Assembly: GCF_900155885.1 (NCBI RefSeq) | Contig: NZ_FTMB01000002.1 | Location: 62,001 to 126,000, forward strand | Direction of reading: 5' to 3' | Length of the DNA: 64,000 nt | Source of the DNA: Rhizobium sp. RU20A | Lineage (GTDB): Bacteria; Pseudomonadota; Alphaproteobacteria; Rhizobiales; Rhizobiaceae | Part shown: piece after piece, positions 53,449 through 63,283 of the stretch | Layout: each line of letters starts with the position of its first letter | How positions within the stretch are numbered: position 1 is the stretch's first letter | The notes under the pieces: model-generated | Database searches by the model: none | What the model saw: only the letters and a program-made list of their open reading frames with translations | What the model was told of the DNA's origin: nothing | Program-made: the position numbers and the translations under genes

Positions 53449-55857
53449 TTAGCGGCCCCTACCGGCTTGCCGGCGCACATAGGCCTCGACGCGGTGACGC
53501 AGCGCGCGCAGATCATCCTCGACGGTGTCGATCGGCTGGGCAGGGCGCGGGCTGGTGCGCGATGCAGGCGGCGCTTCGTCGCGGCGACGCTCGTCCTCCA
53601 TCATGCGCCGCGCCGTCAGCAGTGCCTCGACGGCATCCTGGGACGCGCCGGCCGTGGCAGCAGGGCGGCCATGGCCGCGTGGGGAGAGCATCGGACCTTC
53701 ATCGTAGCCGACATAGCGCTCTGCGGCTCGCTCCGGGGAGCGCGCGGTACGGCCATCCTGCTGCGACGCTTGCCGGCGCGCATGATCCTGAACGGGCGAA
53801 CCGCGATAGGCGTCGGCCTCCGGAGCGGCTCGCAACGCATCATCGGCAGTGGCATAGGCCGGCCGTGACGGGGGCTGGCGGTGCTGCGCGCGCGGCGGCT
53901 GGCGGTCGGCGCGATCAGGCGTTCCGCCGTCGCCACGATCCGTCCGGCGCAGGTTGCGTCCCGTCGAGGTCGGATCGAAGAGCGGTCGCAGCGAGGTGAC
54001 GATGCCGAAGAGCACGGCGAGGCCGAGGCCGAGGAACAGGCCACCGATGACGCCGGCAATGGCGATCAGCTTGCGGGACGGACCGACCGGCTGCAGGGGC
54101 GGCTCGGCCTTGGAGATAACGCGGATGTTGCGGTCGGAGAGCTTCTGCTCCTCGCTCGTCTCGCGGGCCCGCTTCAGGAAACTTTCATAGATGGCGCGGG
54201 TGGCGTTCGCTGTGCGCTCGAGGTCGCGCAACTCCACATAGGAGGAGGAGGCGGTGATCTGACGGGTCTTCTGGGTGTTGAGCTGGTTGACCAAGTCACG
54301 CTCGGCCTGCTCGGCACGGGCAAGTTCGGCGCGGGCATTGGCCGCGATGCGGTTCAGCTCGTTGGCAATCTCGTTGCGCGCGGTTTCCACCGACTGGGCC
54401 GCGGCAAGGCGCTGGGGATGGCGCGGGCCGAGATTGGCTTCCAGCGCCCCGAGCTCCGTCTTGGCCGTCGCATATTGCTTACGCAGCTCGGTCATCGTCA
54501 GCGAATTGACCTCTTCGGGAAAATTGCCGCCGATGACGGCATTGGGGCTGACCCGGCTTGCGACATCGACCTTGGCCTTCGCTTCCGCGATGCGGCTGCG
54601 GGTGGCCGAGACCTGATCGTTCAGCGACGAAAGTTCCTTTTCCGAGATCAGCTGGCCATTGGCGCCGACGATGTCGTTGTTGGCCTTGAAGTCCTCAACG
54701 GCATTTTCAGCCACATCCAGTTCCTTGCGCAGTTCCTCCAGACGCGAGTCCAGCGCTTCGGTGGTGCGGCGATAGAAGGCTGATTGCGCCGACTGCTCCT
54801 CGGCGAGGAACGCATCCACGAGACGATTGGCGATCAGGGCGGACTTTGCCGGATCGCGGCTGGTGACATCGAGGGTGATGATGAAGGTCTTGGGGTCGCG
54901 GCCGACCGCAATGGCTTCGGCGAGCGCATCAAGGCTGCGCGCTGCAACTGTACTGCCGCCGGAACCAGCCGCCGGCTGCCCCGTGAGACGGCTGAGGAAG
55001 CCGCCGCTCGCGGCGCCGAACTCCGGATCGCGCTCAAGGCCAAGATCCGTCACGACCTTTTCAAGGACGCCGCGCGAGCGCAGCACTTCAAGCTGGCTGT
55101 CGACAAGGGCGAGAATACCTTCGGTGGCAAGACTCTGCTTGGACAGGTCGGAATCGGTCAGGCGCATTTCGCGCGGATCGACATAGAGCTTGCTGGTCGC
55201 CACGTATTTGCTGGGAGTGGCAAGGGCCAGCATCACGCCGGCAACGGCGCCGAGCACGGTCGTGGCGACAATCGCATAGCGCAGCGTCCAGACCGAGCCG
55301 ATAACGACCCTGAGGTCGACAAGAGGCTTGTCCGCGAGCGGCGCAGCGGATGCGACGGATGGAGCCTCTTCACCGACGTGGGATGCCGTCACGCGATCAC
55401 GGCGTTCGGGGCCAGCGCGGCGCTCGCCGTTCGCGTCGGGCCACGGCCCGTCGTGACGATGGTCGCGTGCATGGCCCCGCGAAACCGGGGAAAAACGCGC
55501 GGCCAGGCGGCCAAGAAGCGAGGGACGCGGCTCAATTTCGTGATGATCTCGATCAGAGACGTCTTCGTGCTGCGCGCGGCGAAGGCGGACCTGCTCGCCA
55601 TGGGCAGCCGGATGCGCGGCAGGGTCCTCCCGGTGGCGCGGCCTTGACGGCTCCGCCACCACAGGGCTTTCGGCACGAGCATCCCGGCGGGAGTTCAAGG
55701 CATAGGCCTCGACGTCGATCCGGGGCGTGCGCTTCGGACGGAAAGCGGCATCCAGCAGTGAAGGCGTGCGTGCGTCCGCCTCGGGGCTTTGCGAGCCCAC
55801 GGCATCCAGCAGCGAACCGCCTGGCGGCTTCGTCCTCTTCGGCGGCAAGTTGACCAT
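53449..55857 (-). CDS. Wzz/GumC-type polysaccharide chain-length/export protein without kinase domain
   Basis: 802 residues. A long Arg/Asp/Pro-rich disordered N-terminus (1-180) precedes helix 1 (about 189-213), the Wzz periplasmic domain ([18 protein letters not shown]), coiled coils (about 360-580), the GNVR-like region [20 protein letters not shown] and helix 2 (593-615). The tail of about 187 residues is again Arg/Pro-rich and has no Walker motifs, so the ExoP/Wzc tyrosine-kinase domain is absent; it ends with a conserved-looking helix [16 protein letters not shown]. It should control chain length and export of a surface polysaccharide with the flippase and glycosyltransferases next to it. 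Start at 55857; divergent from the flippase gene. Confidence 0.85.
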   Translation of the reverse strand: MVNLPPKRTKPPGGSLLDAVGSQSPEADARTPSLLDAAFRPKRTPRIDVEAYALNSRRDARAESPVVAEPSRPRHREDPAAHPAAHGEQVRLRRAQHEDVSDRDHHEIEPRPSLLGRLAARFSPVSRGHARDHRHDGPWPDANGERRAGPERRDRVTASHVGEEAPSVASAAPLADKPLVDLRVVIGSVWTLRYAIVATTVLGAVAGVMLALATPSKYVATSKLYVDPREMRLTDSDLSKQSLATEGILALVDSQLEVLRSRGVLEKVVTDLGLERDPEFGAASGGFLSRLTGQPAAGSGGSTVAARSLDALAEAIAVGRDPKTFIITLDVTSRDPAKSALIANRLVDAFLAEEQSAQSAFYRRTTEALDSRLEELRKELDVAENAVEDFKANNDIVGANGQLISEKELSSLNDQVSATRSRIAEAKAKVDVASRVSPNAVIGGNFPEEVNSLTMTELRKQYATAKTELGALEANLGPRHPQRLAAAQSVETARNEIANELNRIAANARAELARAEQAERDLVNQLNTQKTRQITASSSYVELRDLERTANATRAIYESFLKRARETSEEQKLSDRNIRVISKAEPPLQPVGPSRKLIAIAGVIGGLFLGLGLAVLFGIVTSLRPLFDPTSTGRNLRRTDRGDGGTPDRADRQPPRAQHRQPPSRPAYATADDALRAAPEADAYRGSPVQDHARRQASQQDGRTARSPERAAERYVGYDEGPMLSPRGHGRPAATAGASQDAVEALLTARRMMEDERRRDEAPPASRTSPRPAQPIDTVEDDLRALRHRVEAYVRRQAGRGR

Positions 55858-56054
55858 TCACACACCCATGTGCCGGCAAATCCGGCAACTCGTGAACACA
55901 CTGTAGATTTTTATGGCAAACAAACCGTTAATCGGTGGCCTTCGAAGATACGCGCAACAAAAGCGACCGGCTCATCGTCCGTTAGTGATCTCTGGTATTA
56001 GAGCGCGTTAAGCTTTGAGGCGTAAGAGAGGGACAAAGTTCAAACCGGTCTCCC

Positions 56055-57320
56055 ATGCTGTCCTTCCTGCAAACCGCCTATGCGCGCAACCGGAGCCTGA
56101 TCCGGGCCTATGTGTCGATGACCGGCGGATCAGCGGGCCGGCTCGTGCTGTCGCTCGTCTATTTCATCTGCGTCGCCAATACGCTGAGCATCGATCAGTT
56201 CGGTCTGTTTGCCACCGCGTCTGCGGCCGGCATCATCCTGTCGCGGGGGCTCGCCTTCGGCTTCATGTCCCCACTTTACCGCGTGGCGACCGTCAAACCG
56301 CACCTGATCGGCACCTATACGCTCGGCTTCCTGGCCGGCGCCGCCGTCTCGCTACCGCTGCTGGTGCCCTTCGGCGCGCTGATTTTCCACTTCACCTTCG
56401 CTAGCGACATGACGGCAACGGTTTTTGCGACCTTCATGCTGTCGGAGGTGGTGTTCTGGCGTGGTTTCGAGACGGTGGTGATCGTACTGAACGGCCTCGG
56501 CCGCTTCGGCGCCGGCGCATGGCTCGTCATCATCGGAACGGCGCTACGCACGCTTGCGGCGCTGGCCTTCAGCCTGTCGGCAACGCCCGATCTTGCCGGC
56601 TGGTCGGTCCACTATCTCGTGGCCAATGCGGCAAGCCTCGCGATCGGCATCCTGGTCTTTTATCCGCGCGTGCGGCTTCGCTGGCAGCCGCGCCTTTACC
56701 TTAGGCGCTGGGCCGATTCCGTCACGGTGGCCGGTGCTGAAGTGCTATTCTACGTGCAGTCGGAATTCGACAAGATCGTCGTTCTTGCGGTGGGCGGTCC
56801 TGCCGTTTCCGGCCTCTACGCCATCATGATGCGGCTTGCCGACCTCACGGCGCTGCCGGTGCGCTCCTTCAATACGCTTCTGGTCCAGCGCATCATGCGC
56901 GCGCCGCAGACGATTGCCAGTTGGCGCACCCGGCTGCTCATCGAGGCCGGTGTCTTCGCCGTCTCGCTGGCGGCGATCGCCAGCATGGCCATCTATCTCC
57001 ACATCTTCCCGTCCGGGCTCGGGCGCAATGTGGCGGAAGCCTCGCCCTATATCGCGCTGATCCTGCTCGTCCCCGCCTTCCGCAATCTGGTGGAATACCA
57101 GTCGGAACTGCTTTACGCGACAGGACGCACGGCGCGGCGGGCGATCAACCTCGTCTTTGCTGGCGGCGCCAAGATCGGGCTTCTGGCGTTGCTGCTGGTG
57201 GCCTCAACGGAGGTCAACACCTGGGCACCGGCCTTGAACGGCCTTTATGCCGTGGTCTACGCCCTCTCCTTCGCGCTGACCTACACCGCCCTGCGCCATC
57301 CGGTACGGCGGGTCATCTGA
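56055..57320 (+). CDS. Polysaccharide flippase-like membrane protein
   Basis: 421 residues, almost wholly hydrophobic with about 12 membrane helices, resembling Wzx/oligosaccharide flippases of the MATE/MVF fold (RNRSLIRAYVSMTGGSAGRL, VQSEFDKIVVLAVGGPAVSGLYAIM). It is predicted to translocate a lipid-linked repeat unit across the inner membrane. Divergent from the Wzz-like gene, with a 197-bp promoter region between. Confidence 0.82.
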   Translation: MLSFLQTAYARNRSLIRAYVSMTGGSAGRLVLSLVYFICVANTLSIDQFGLFATASAAGIILSRGLAFGFMSPLYRVATVKPHLIGTYTLGFLAGAAVSLPLLVPFGALIFHFTFASDMTATVFATFMLSEVVFWRGFETVVIVLNGLGRFGAGAWLVIIGTALRTLAALAFSLSATPDLAGWSVHYLVANAASLAIGILVFYPRVRLRWQPRLYLRRWADSVTVAGAEVLFYVQSEFDKIVVLAVGGPAVSGLYAIMMRLADLTALPVRSFNTLLVQRIMRAPQTIASWRTRLLIEAGVFAVSLAAIASMAIYLHIFPSGLGRNVAEASPYIALILLVPAFRNLVEYQSELLYATGRTARRAINLVFAGGAKIGLLALLLVASTEVNTWAPALNGLYAVVYALSFALTYTALRHPVRRVI

Positions 57321-57337
57321 CCGGCCGTCCTTTTCGA

Positions 57338-58246
57338 TCACGCCGCTTCGCGCAGCAGCGCTTCGATCTCGCCCGGCTCATGGGCCAGGAAGGACTGGAT
57401 GCCGACAGCATATTGATCCGGTTGAAGCTCGGAAAGAAAACGGCGCAGGCCCTCGCGGCCGGCGGGGTAGTCCCCGGCTTGCCATAGAACGTGGCAGAGA
57501 GGACGCGGGTTCGGCGCATGGCCGTCGCCGCCGAGAACTTCATCGACGAAACGGCCGTAGATGATGCATTCCGAAAAGGCGCGGCTGGCCGTCATGGCCC
57601 GGACCCAGTGGCGGCCGCTGCGGGTCTCCATATGATCCAGAAGCGCGCGACCGGTGTCGGTGCGCCAGGCAATCATGGTGTTGACGTAGTCGTGGGTCGG
57701 CAAGCGGTAGGGGCCGATGCCAAGGAGGCTATCGGAATGGGAAAGCCAGGCCAGGTGGTTTGACCGCGCCGCCTGCGTGATCGCCAGATCCTTGCGGTAG
57801 AAGCGCAGGCGATCCTCCTGCCACAGGGCGGCGGGATCGAAGGGGCGCAGGAGCACCACGTCGGAATCGAGCGCCAGCATGGCGGGTTCCTCGATCAGCC
57901 GCGCAAGACCAAGGCGGCGCAATTGCTGCACATGCCAGCCGCGCAGGGGCAGGGAAAAGGGGCTGAGCCACATCTTGCGTCCGCCGCCGGAGAAGGGATC
58001 GGACACTGCCCGCAACCAGAATGGCAGGATTTCGCGCTCGTCGATGACGCGGCGACGCGGTCCTTCCAACTGCCGGAAGAGAGCGACGTCGAAGGGCGCG
58101 ACCAGAAGATAGTGGACCCACGCGCCCTGCATGTGTCGGTCGATGCTCTCGCACAGCAGGCGGCAGCGCTCGAAATCCCGCGAATAGGAAGCGGTGACAA
58201 GCGCGGTGACAGGCGCTGTGACAGGGGCTGTTCGAATAAGCGCCAT
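57338..58246 (-). CDS. Glycosyltransferase-like protein (DUF6492 type)
   Basis: 302 residues. The segment ALDSDVVLLRPFDPAALW holds a DxD-like DSD motif expected for nucleotide-sugar binding, and YVNTMIAWRTDTGRALLDHM and FSECIIYGRFVDEVLG fit the small family I recall as DUF6492. The N-terminus contains three VT-bearing 4-residue repeats encoded by 12-bp tandem repeats (58194-58229). It is probably part of the polysaccharide set, with unknown sugar specificity. Confidence 0.65.
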   Translation of the reverse strand: MALIRTAPVTAPVTALVTASYSRDFERCRLLCESIDRHMQGAWVHYLLVAPFDVALFRQLEGPRRRVIDEREILPFWLRAVSDPFSGGGRKMWLSPFSLPLRGWHVQQLRRLGLARLIEEPAMLALDSDVVLLRPFDPAALWQEDRLRFYRKDLAITQAARSNHLAWLSHSDSLLGIGPYRLPTHDYVNTMIAWRTDTGRALLDHMETRSGRHWVRAMTASRAFSECIIYGRFVDEVLGGDGHAPNPRPLCHVLWQAGDYPAGREGLRRFLSELQPDQYAVGIQSFLAHEPGEIEALLREAA

Positions 58247-58318
58247 CGGAAATGATCCATCCTCATCCGGGTCGTCAGGGCAGCGCGGCGTCCTGTCAGC
58301 AAAAGCGTCCGACGCGTC

Positions 58319-59188
58319 TCAGTTCGGCGACTGCACGGTCGTGGACGACGTGGCCGTGTCCTTGCCGCGCGGCGACGCACCCGGTGCCGGCGATTGTACC
58401 ATTGCACCGGTGCGCGGCAACTCGCCGCCCAGCACCTTATGCCTGATCGCATGCAACAGGAAAACCGGATTTCCGAGCAGGTAGCGGCGCCACAGGCGGC
58501 TCGGCTCCTGGGCGAGGCGGTAAAGCCATTCGAGGCGCAGGCGGCGCACCATGGCCGGCGCGCGCGGGAATTGGCCGCCGACGAAGTCGAAGAGTGCGCC
58601 GACCGTCATGACCAGTCGCGCATGACCGGGACCGACATAGGTGTCCACCCACTTTTCCTGCTTGGGGCTGCCCATGGCAACGAGCAGCAGATCCGGCTTC
58701 AGATCGCGCACCCGTGCCATGATCGCATCGGATTCCTCTTCGGCGAAGAAGCCGTCGGACACCGGCACGAACATATGCCAGGGCGCGTGGCGCCGGAAGG
58801 CTTCAGCGGCGCGGGCCAGCACCTCCGGCCGGGCGCCAATCATCGCGACCTTCAGCGGGCGCGACACATAGGTCAGCAGCGCGGGCACGAAGTCCGTGCC
58901 GTTCAGATTGGCCGGGAACATGGAGCCGTGGCTTATCCAGCTGGCGATATCGACGCCATAGCCGTCCGGGAAGACGAGCTGGCGATCGAGGATGACCCGG
59001 TAGTCCGGGTTCTTCATCATCAGGTTGGCGTTGTTGGCGTTAAGAAACGAAACCACGGTCTGGCCGATCGGCAGGGACAGGAGCTCATCGGCGAAAGCCA
59101 GGGCATCGGCCCAGCCGAGGTCACAGACCTTGAGGCCAAGAATATCGCGCTGCGAGGCTTGGATGGCGGTGTCTGGAGCGAACTGCAT
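58319..59188 (-). CDS. WecG/TagA/CpsF-family glycosyltransferase
   Basis: 289 residues. Family motifs VSFLNANNANLMMKNPDYR, PDGYGVDIASW, GARPEVLARAAEAF and MGSPKQEKW are all present. These enzymes add the second sugar (often ManNAc or related) to the lipid-linked primer. The ATG at 59188 has GGAGG upstream; a TTG at 59194 overlapping the preceding gene is an alternative. It starts two bases after the upstream glycosyltransferase stop. Confidence 0.9.
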   Translation of the reverse strand: MQFAPDTAIQASQRDILGLKVCDLGWADALAFADELLSLPIGQTVVSFLNANNANLMMKNPDYRVILDRQLVFPDGYGVDIASWISHGSMFPANLNGTDFVPALLTYVSRPLKVAMIGARPEVLARAAEAFRRHAPWHMFVPVSDGFFAEEESDAIMARVRDLKPDLLLVAMGSPKQEKWVDTYVGPGHARLVMTVGALFDFVGGQFPRAPAMVRRLRLEWLYRLAQEPSRLWRRYLLGNPVFLLHAIRHKVLGGELPRTGAMVQSPAPGASPRGKDTATSSTTVQSPN

Positions 59189-59190
59189 GA

Positions 59191-60462
59191 TCAATAGCCT
59201 CCAAGGCGGGCGACCGGCGCGAAAGACGAATCTGCAGCCGGTGCGGGGGTGTTTGGCGTAGAAGGGCGGGTCAGCGTCGGAGCGCAGACGCCGACGCGGT
59301 CGAGATGGGAGAGGCCCGTCGCAAGCGCGGCTTGAAGACGGGTCTTCTGTTCGGCATGGAACAGGCGGCCGGCATCGGCATCGGGGGCAAGACCGGGCGC
59401 ACCGAGAAGGGCGATGATGGTGTCCGCGAAGGCCTCGGGCGTTTCGGCAACGCGGCAGAGCGCGGGCAGGGTTTCGATGCCACGCACCGAGGCGGGCGTC
59501 GCGACACAGGGAAGACCGCGCTCGAAGGTCTCGATGGTTTTCAGTTGCACGCCGCTGCCGGCCCGGGCAACGAGCGGTACGAGGCGTGTGCTGGCGAGAA
59601 AGGCATCGGCGTCCGGAACCCGGCCAACAAAGCGGAGACCCGGATGGTCCGACTTCGGCGGAGACGTGATTTCACCGGCGACGGCAATGGTCAGATGCGG
59701 CGGCAGCAACGGGACGACCTCGCCGACAAACCAGTCCAGGCCGATGCGGTTGGCTTCCCAGCTCCAGGTGCCGATGAGGCCGAGATCATGGGTGGCGCTG
59801 CCCGGGACGGCGGGCAGATCGGCCGGCGCCTCCCACCGCGTCACCAGCGGCAGGACGCAGGATTTGGCTGCCACCGCCGGGCCGAAGCCCAGCCTGTCGC
59901 CTTCACTGAAGGTAAAGACCCACGAGGCCTCATGGGTCAGCCGCGCCTCGATGCCCGCCAGAAGACGGCTTTCGCGCGAGAAGAGGACCCGTGAGAGGCG
60001 GCCCTGCGCACGCTCGGCATTTTCCCGAGCGGTCGCGGCCTCGATATTGTGGGCGACATAGAGTGTCGGCGTCGAGCGGAAAAGGTTGAGGAAAGCGCCC
60101 GGCAATTGCACGGAGTTGAGCACAAAGCCATCGATCGGTCCGAGTCCATCGATCGCGGCGCGAAGATCGGCCTCGTCGACCGCACGCATCTTGGCGACGG
60201 ATACCGGCAGATTGGCCGCGAAGGCGCCAAGCAGCCAGGTTGCCCTGCGCCAGGCATCGACCCGGGCGTTGGTGACTTCGATCCGGCCGAGCAGATGGAC
60301 ATCGCCGCGCTTCAGCGGCTTGTCAGCGGGCCCCGCAAAGCCGAGGACGCTGACCTGGTGCCCAAGTGCGACCAGCCCCTCATAGACGGCGCGGTTGGCG
60401 ATATCGAATCCGGAGGACGGGTTTTCGACCGGAACCAGCGATGTGACGAAAACCAGATGCAT
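59191..60462 (-). CDS. GT4-type glycosyltransferase
   Basis: 423 residues of the GT-B fold: HLVFVTSLVPVENPSSGFDIANRAVYEGL at the N-terminus (core TSLVPVENPSSGFDIANRA) and the donor-binding half with GLIGTWSWEANRIGLDWFV, LRFVGRVPDADAFLAST and VQLKTIETFERGLPCVATPASVRG (core VQLKTIETFERGLPCVA). It probably adds a sugar to the growing repeat unit. It overlaps or abuts the WecG-like gene, forming a two-gene operon. Confidence 0.85.
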   Translation of the reverse strand: MHLVFVTSLVPVENPSSGFDIANRAVYEGLVALGHQVSVLGFAGPADKPLKRGDVHLLGRIEVTNARVDAWRRATWLLGAFAANLPVSVAKMRAVDEADLRAAIDGLGPIDGFVLNSVQLPGAFLNLFRSTPTLYVAHNIEAATARENAERAQGRLSRVLFSRESRLLAGIEARLTHEASWVFTFSEGDRLGFGPAVAAKSCVLPLVTRWEAPADLPAVPGSATHDLGLIGTWSWEANRIGLDWFVGEVVPLLPPHLTIAVAGEITSPPKSDHPGLRFVGRVPDADAFLASTRLVPLVARAGSGVQLKTIETFERGLPCVATPASVRGIETLPALCRVAETPEAFADTIIALLGAPGLAPDADAGRLFHAEQKTRLQAALATGLSHLDRVGVCAPTLTRPSTPNTPAPAADSSFAPVARLGGY

Positions 60463-60596
60463 GGGACCCTGCGTTCAAAGGTGATTGCAGGAACCCTATC
60501 AGGCTAAACTGAAAGGCCATTTAAGCTATTCATTCAAAAGCGATTTCACCCGTTCAGCATCTGTTTAGGAAGATCTGGTCTAGTGCGGTTAACAGA

Positions 60597-61607
60597 GTGT
60601 TGGAGCAGTGGGGAAAAGTTTACGTGACCGGCGAGCCCATCACCGTCTATTTCCGCTGCGGACAGGAGTTGCCGGAGGCGATCCGGGTCGTCATCACCGT
60701 GCCGACCTTTCGCCGGCCCGAGCACCTCGTCAAAACGCTCAGTACGCTGATCTCGCAGAGCAGCCCCCTGCCCTTTGCCGTCGTCGTCATCGAAAACGAT
60801 GCGGAAGGTCAGGCCGGCGCAGTGGCGGCACGCGATTTCTTCGCCGCCCACGAGACGAACGGCCTCGTCATCGTCACGCGGGATCGGGGCAACTGCCATG
60901 CCTATAATGGTGGCTGGCAGGCAGCGCTCGACACCTATCCGATGCTTCAGGCGATCGCCGTGATCGATGATGACGAGGTGGCCGCACCGGACTGGTTGAG
61001 CCGTCTTCTTTCGGTACAGGCCGCCACGAAGGCGGAGCTCGTCGGCGGCCCGCAGCTGCCGGTCTTCGAGGCCGGCGCCAACCCTGCCTTCAAGCACCAC
61101 CCCGTCTTCATGCCCCATTATGACACGACGGGACCGGTTCCGATCCTCTACTCCTCCGGCAATGTGCTGATCACGCGGCCCGTGCTCGATGCCATGCCGC
61201 GGCCCTTCCTCGACACGCTGTTCAATTTCACCGGCGGCGGCGACAGCGATTTTTATCGCCGGGCGAAGCTGAAGGGCTTCCGATTTGCCTGGGCGAAGGA
61301 GGCATGGGTGGCGGAGACCGTGCCGCTGCGGCGTACGGAGCGTTCCTGGATCCGGGCGCGGAGCCTGCGTACGGGCGCGCTTTCCGCCATGCTGGAGCAT
61401 CGCGCCGACCCGAGCGTCACGGGACGGACAAAGACGATCCTGAAGTCGCTCGCACTTCTTGCCCTTTCGCCGCTGCGCGGTTTTCGCCTGTGGCGCCGAT
61501 CGGGCCTTGCAATGGCGGGGCTTTTCCACGCGGAAGTTGCCATCGGCCGGCTGATGGCGGAGGCCGGATTGATCAACGAGCAATATCGCAATCCGGAGAA
61601 GAACTGA
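60597..61607 (+). CDS. GT2-type glycosyltransferase
   Basis: 336 residues, GT-A fold: RVVITVPTFRRPEHLVKTL, the metal-binding DDD in AVIDDDEVAAPDWL and the acceptor region FTGGGDSDFYRRAKLKGFRF. Starts are GTG at 60597 or GTG at 60624; the latter has GGGGA about 10 nt upstream and may be the true one. Divergent from the GT4 gene. It has no membrane helix and probably works on the cytoplasmic face. Confidence 0.82.
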   Translation: MLEQWGKVYVTGEPITVYFRCGQELPEAIRVVITVPTFRRPEHLVKTLSTLISQSSPLPFAVVVIENDAEGQAGAVAARDFFAAHETNGLVIVTRDRGNCHAYNGGWQAALDTYPMLQAIAVIDDDEVAAPDWLSRLLSVQAATKAELVGGPQLPVFEAGANPAFKHHPVFMPHYDTTGPVPILYSSGNVLITRPVLDAMPRPFLDTLFNFTGGGDSDFYRRAKLKGFRFAWAKEAWVAETVPLRRTERSWIRARSLRTGALSAMLEHRADPSVTGRTKTILKSLALLALSPLRGFRLWRRSGLAMAGLFHAEVAIGRLMAEAGLINEQYRNPEKN

Positions 61608-61617
61608 TCACCGAACG

Positions 61618-61646
61618 GCAAACGCCGCCCGGTGGGCGGCGCTTGC
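61618..61646. terminator. Hairpin between convergent genes
   Basis: GCAA-a-CGCCGCCC pairs with GGGCGGCG-c-TTGC around a 3-nt loop (one mismatched pair). It lies between the GT2 gene and the converging flagellar-side genes. There is no clear T-tract. Confidence 0.55.
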
Positions 61647-61666
61647 GGCATTTCAGGAAGGGCCGG

Positions 61667-62227
61667 TCAGTGACCGCTGCTGGCTTCCTTGGCCGGCGGC
61701 GCGTCATGGGCCGTGTCGCCATTCTTGTCGACGACCGTGACAGGCTTTTGCTGTTTCTTGTCATCCTGCTTGGTCGACAGGCGCGTCACGTCTTCCTTGG
61801 AGAGATATTCGAGCTGCTCGACATAGACTTCGAGGATCACCTCGTCTCCGAATTCCTTGTTCAGCCCGTCCTTGATCGCCGCCTTGAAAGTGGCGAGTTC
61901 GAAATTCCGGGTGTTGGGAATGTCGATCATCTTGGAGCCGACGAGGATATCGAACAGCGTGCTCGTCAGCGTTTCCTTCAGCGGCGTCTTGATCTCCTTC
62001 AGCTTCTCCTTGTCGGCATTGAAGGAGAGCCTGTTGATGAAGTAGCCCTTGATGGCGCCATCGGCGATCATCGGAATGGTGACGAGTTCGCCCGGCACAT
62101 GCTCGGCGGCAACCTGCGGCTTGCCGTCATCCGGCGTCGTCGGCGCGGAGGCGTACTGCACCGAGAAATAGACCGTGCCCAGCGTGACCGCGCAGACCCA
62201 GACGCCGACGAGTATGATCTTGATCAT
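61667..62227 (-). CDS. Membrane-anchored protein at the end of a flagellar gene run
   Basis: 186 residues: an N-terminal anchor (about 1-22, MIKIILVGVWVCAVTLGTVY), a periplasmic domain with GYFINRLSFNADKEKLKEI and FDILVGSKMIDIPNT, and a charged Lys/Asp-rich C-terminus. Topology and domain size resemble FliL, but sequence identity is not evident. Its ATG overlaps the preceding gene's TGA (ATGA), so it is cotranslated with the FlgN-like gene. Function unknown. Confidence 0.7.
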   Translation of the reverse strand: MIKIILVGVWVCAVTLGTVYFSVQYASAPTTPDDGKPQVAAEHVPGELVTIPMIADGAIKGYFINRLSFNADKEKLKEIKTPLKETLTSTLFDILVGSKMIDIPNTRNFELATFKAAIKDGLNKEFGDEVILEVYVEQLEYLSKEDVTRLSTKQDDKKQQKPVTVVDKNGDTAHDAPPAKEASSGH

Positions 62228-62595
62228 CCGGCCTCGCTGTAGCGGAACTGCTCGGGCGTGTAGATGCCGTCGGCATCGGCGTCGTGCATGGCGGTCTTGA
62301 GGATATCGACGACCGAGCGGACGGCTTCCATATGCGCCTCGATGCGGATCGCATTGTCTTCCAGCTTGCGCTGGATGGAACGGGTGCGCTCCTCGAAGCT
62401 CTTGGGCAGGTCGGCCGGATTGGCCTTGCGCTGCAACATGGAAAGTTCGTAGAGGCAGCGGCTCTTGTGGGCGTTCGAAGTCTTGATGTCGAAGGTCGGA
62501 TCGACGCCGATGCGGCTGGTTTCGTTGTCCAGGATCATCTCCAGGCGCCCCAGAACATTGCGGATCCTGAGGTCACTCGAAACGTCTACGTCCAT
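62224..62595 (-). CDS. Probable FlgN-like flagellar export chaperone
   Basis: 123 residues, predicted all-helical (NVLGRLEMILDNETSRIGVD; NAHKSRCLYELSMLQRK; MEAVRSVVDILKTAMHDAD). The L-x-x-E then N-x-K-x-R-x-LYEL layout resembles alphaproteobacterial FlgN proteins, which bind hook-associated proteins, but similarity is weak. GGGAG precedes the ATG at 62595; a longer start at 62613 is possible. Lies between the rod-binding protein and the anchored protein. Confidence 0.5.
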   Translation of the reverse strand: MDVDVSSDLRIRNVLGRLEMILDNETSRIGVDPTFDIKTSNAHKSRCLYELSMLQRKANPADLPKSFEERTRSIQRKLEDNAIRIEAHMEAVRSVVDILKTAMHDADADGIYTPEQFRYSEAG

Positions 62596-62716
62596 CTTAT
62601 GGCTCCCAATCATGCTGTGATTGCCGCGCCATTGCGCGATCGGACGCGCTCGGTCTGGCGGTTCAATTCGAAGATGCTACCCTGGCGAAGCCGCCATGGA
62701 GACGGCCCCTGAGCGA

Positions 62717-63283
62717 TCAGGCAGCGGTGTCGGTGTTGCCGGGCAGAACGCCTGCCACGGCCTTGCGCTGGTGTTCCTGGACAATGCTGGCGGCAAGGTT
62801 GACGCTGCTGACATCGTTGGAGGCATTGACGAGGCCGTGATTGTTCTCCGGCGAGGAAAGCCCTTCCTTGCGCATCAGGCTGGCGGCAATGCCGATCCCG
62901 CCGGACTTTGCGACGACGTCGCCGATCTGCTCGGCCATCATCGACTTCCACGTGTCGCCGGCAAGGCCCTGGCCATAGACGTTCTCATCGTCGGACGGCA
63001 TCATGGATTTGATGAAATTCTGCAGCACCATGGCTTCGAACTTGCGATAGGTGGGCGAGACCTTGTCGCTCTGGCTCTCGGCCTCAACGGAACGCTGGGC
63101 GTTGACGCTGTCGCGGTTGAGGATGGTGACGGCAGATGCAAAGCCGCTGCCGCTGTCGGCAAGGCTGTTCGCCTCGAAGGCGGCGCGGTTTGCCTTGAGC
63201 TTTGCCTGGGCTTCCTCGATGCCGGCGGGGTCCGCGGCGCGCATCACGTCCATGACAATATCGCTGGGGGGATTGATCGCCAT
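62717..63283 (-). CDS. flgJ: FlgJ-type flagellar rod-binding protein
   Basis: 188 residues. The rod-binding domain occupies about 85-160 (FEAMVLQNFIKSMMPSDDEN; VYGQGLAGDTWKSMMAEQIG; GGIGIAASLMRKEG). The peptidoglycan-hydrolase half of enterobacterial FlgJ is absent, as usual in rhizobia. It caps or scaffolds rod assembly in the periplasm. The ATG at 63283 follows AAGGAGACGG; the longer frame upstream is rejected. Confidence 0.88.
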   Translation of the reverse strand: MAINPPSDIVMDVMRAADPAGIEEAQAKLKANRAAFEANSLADSGSGFASAVTILNRDSVNAQRSVEAESQSDKVSPTYRKFEAMVLQNFIKSMMPSDDENVYGQGLAGDTWKSMMAEQIGDVVAKSGGIGIAASLMRKEGLSSPENNHGLVNASNDVSSVNLAASIVQEHQRKAVAGVLPGNTDTAA

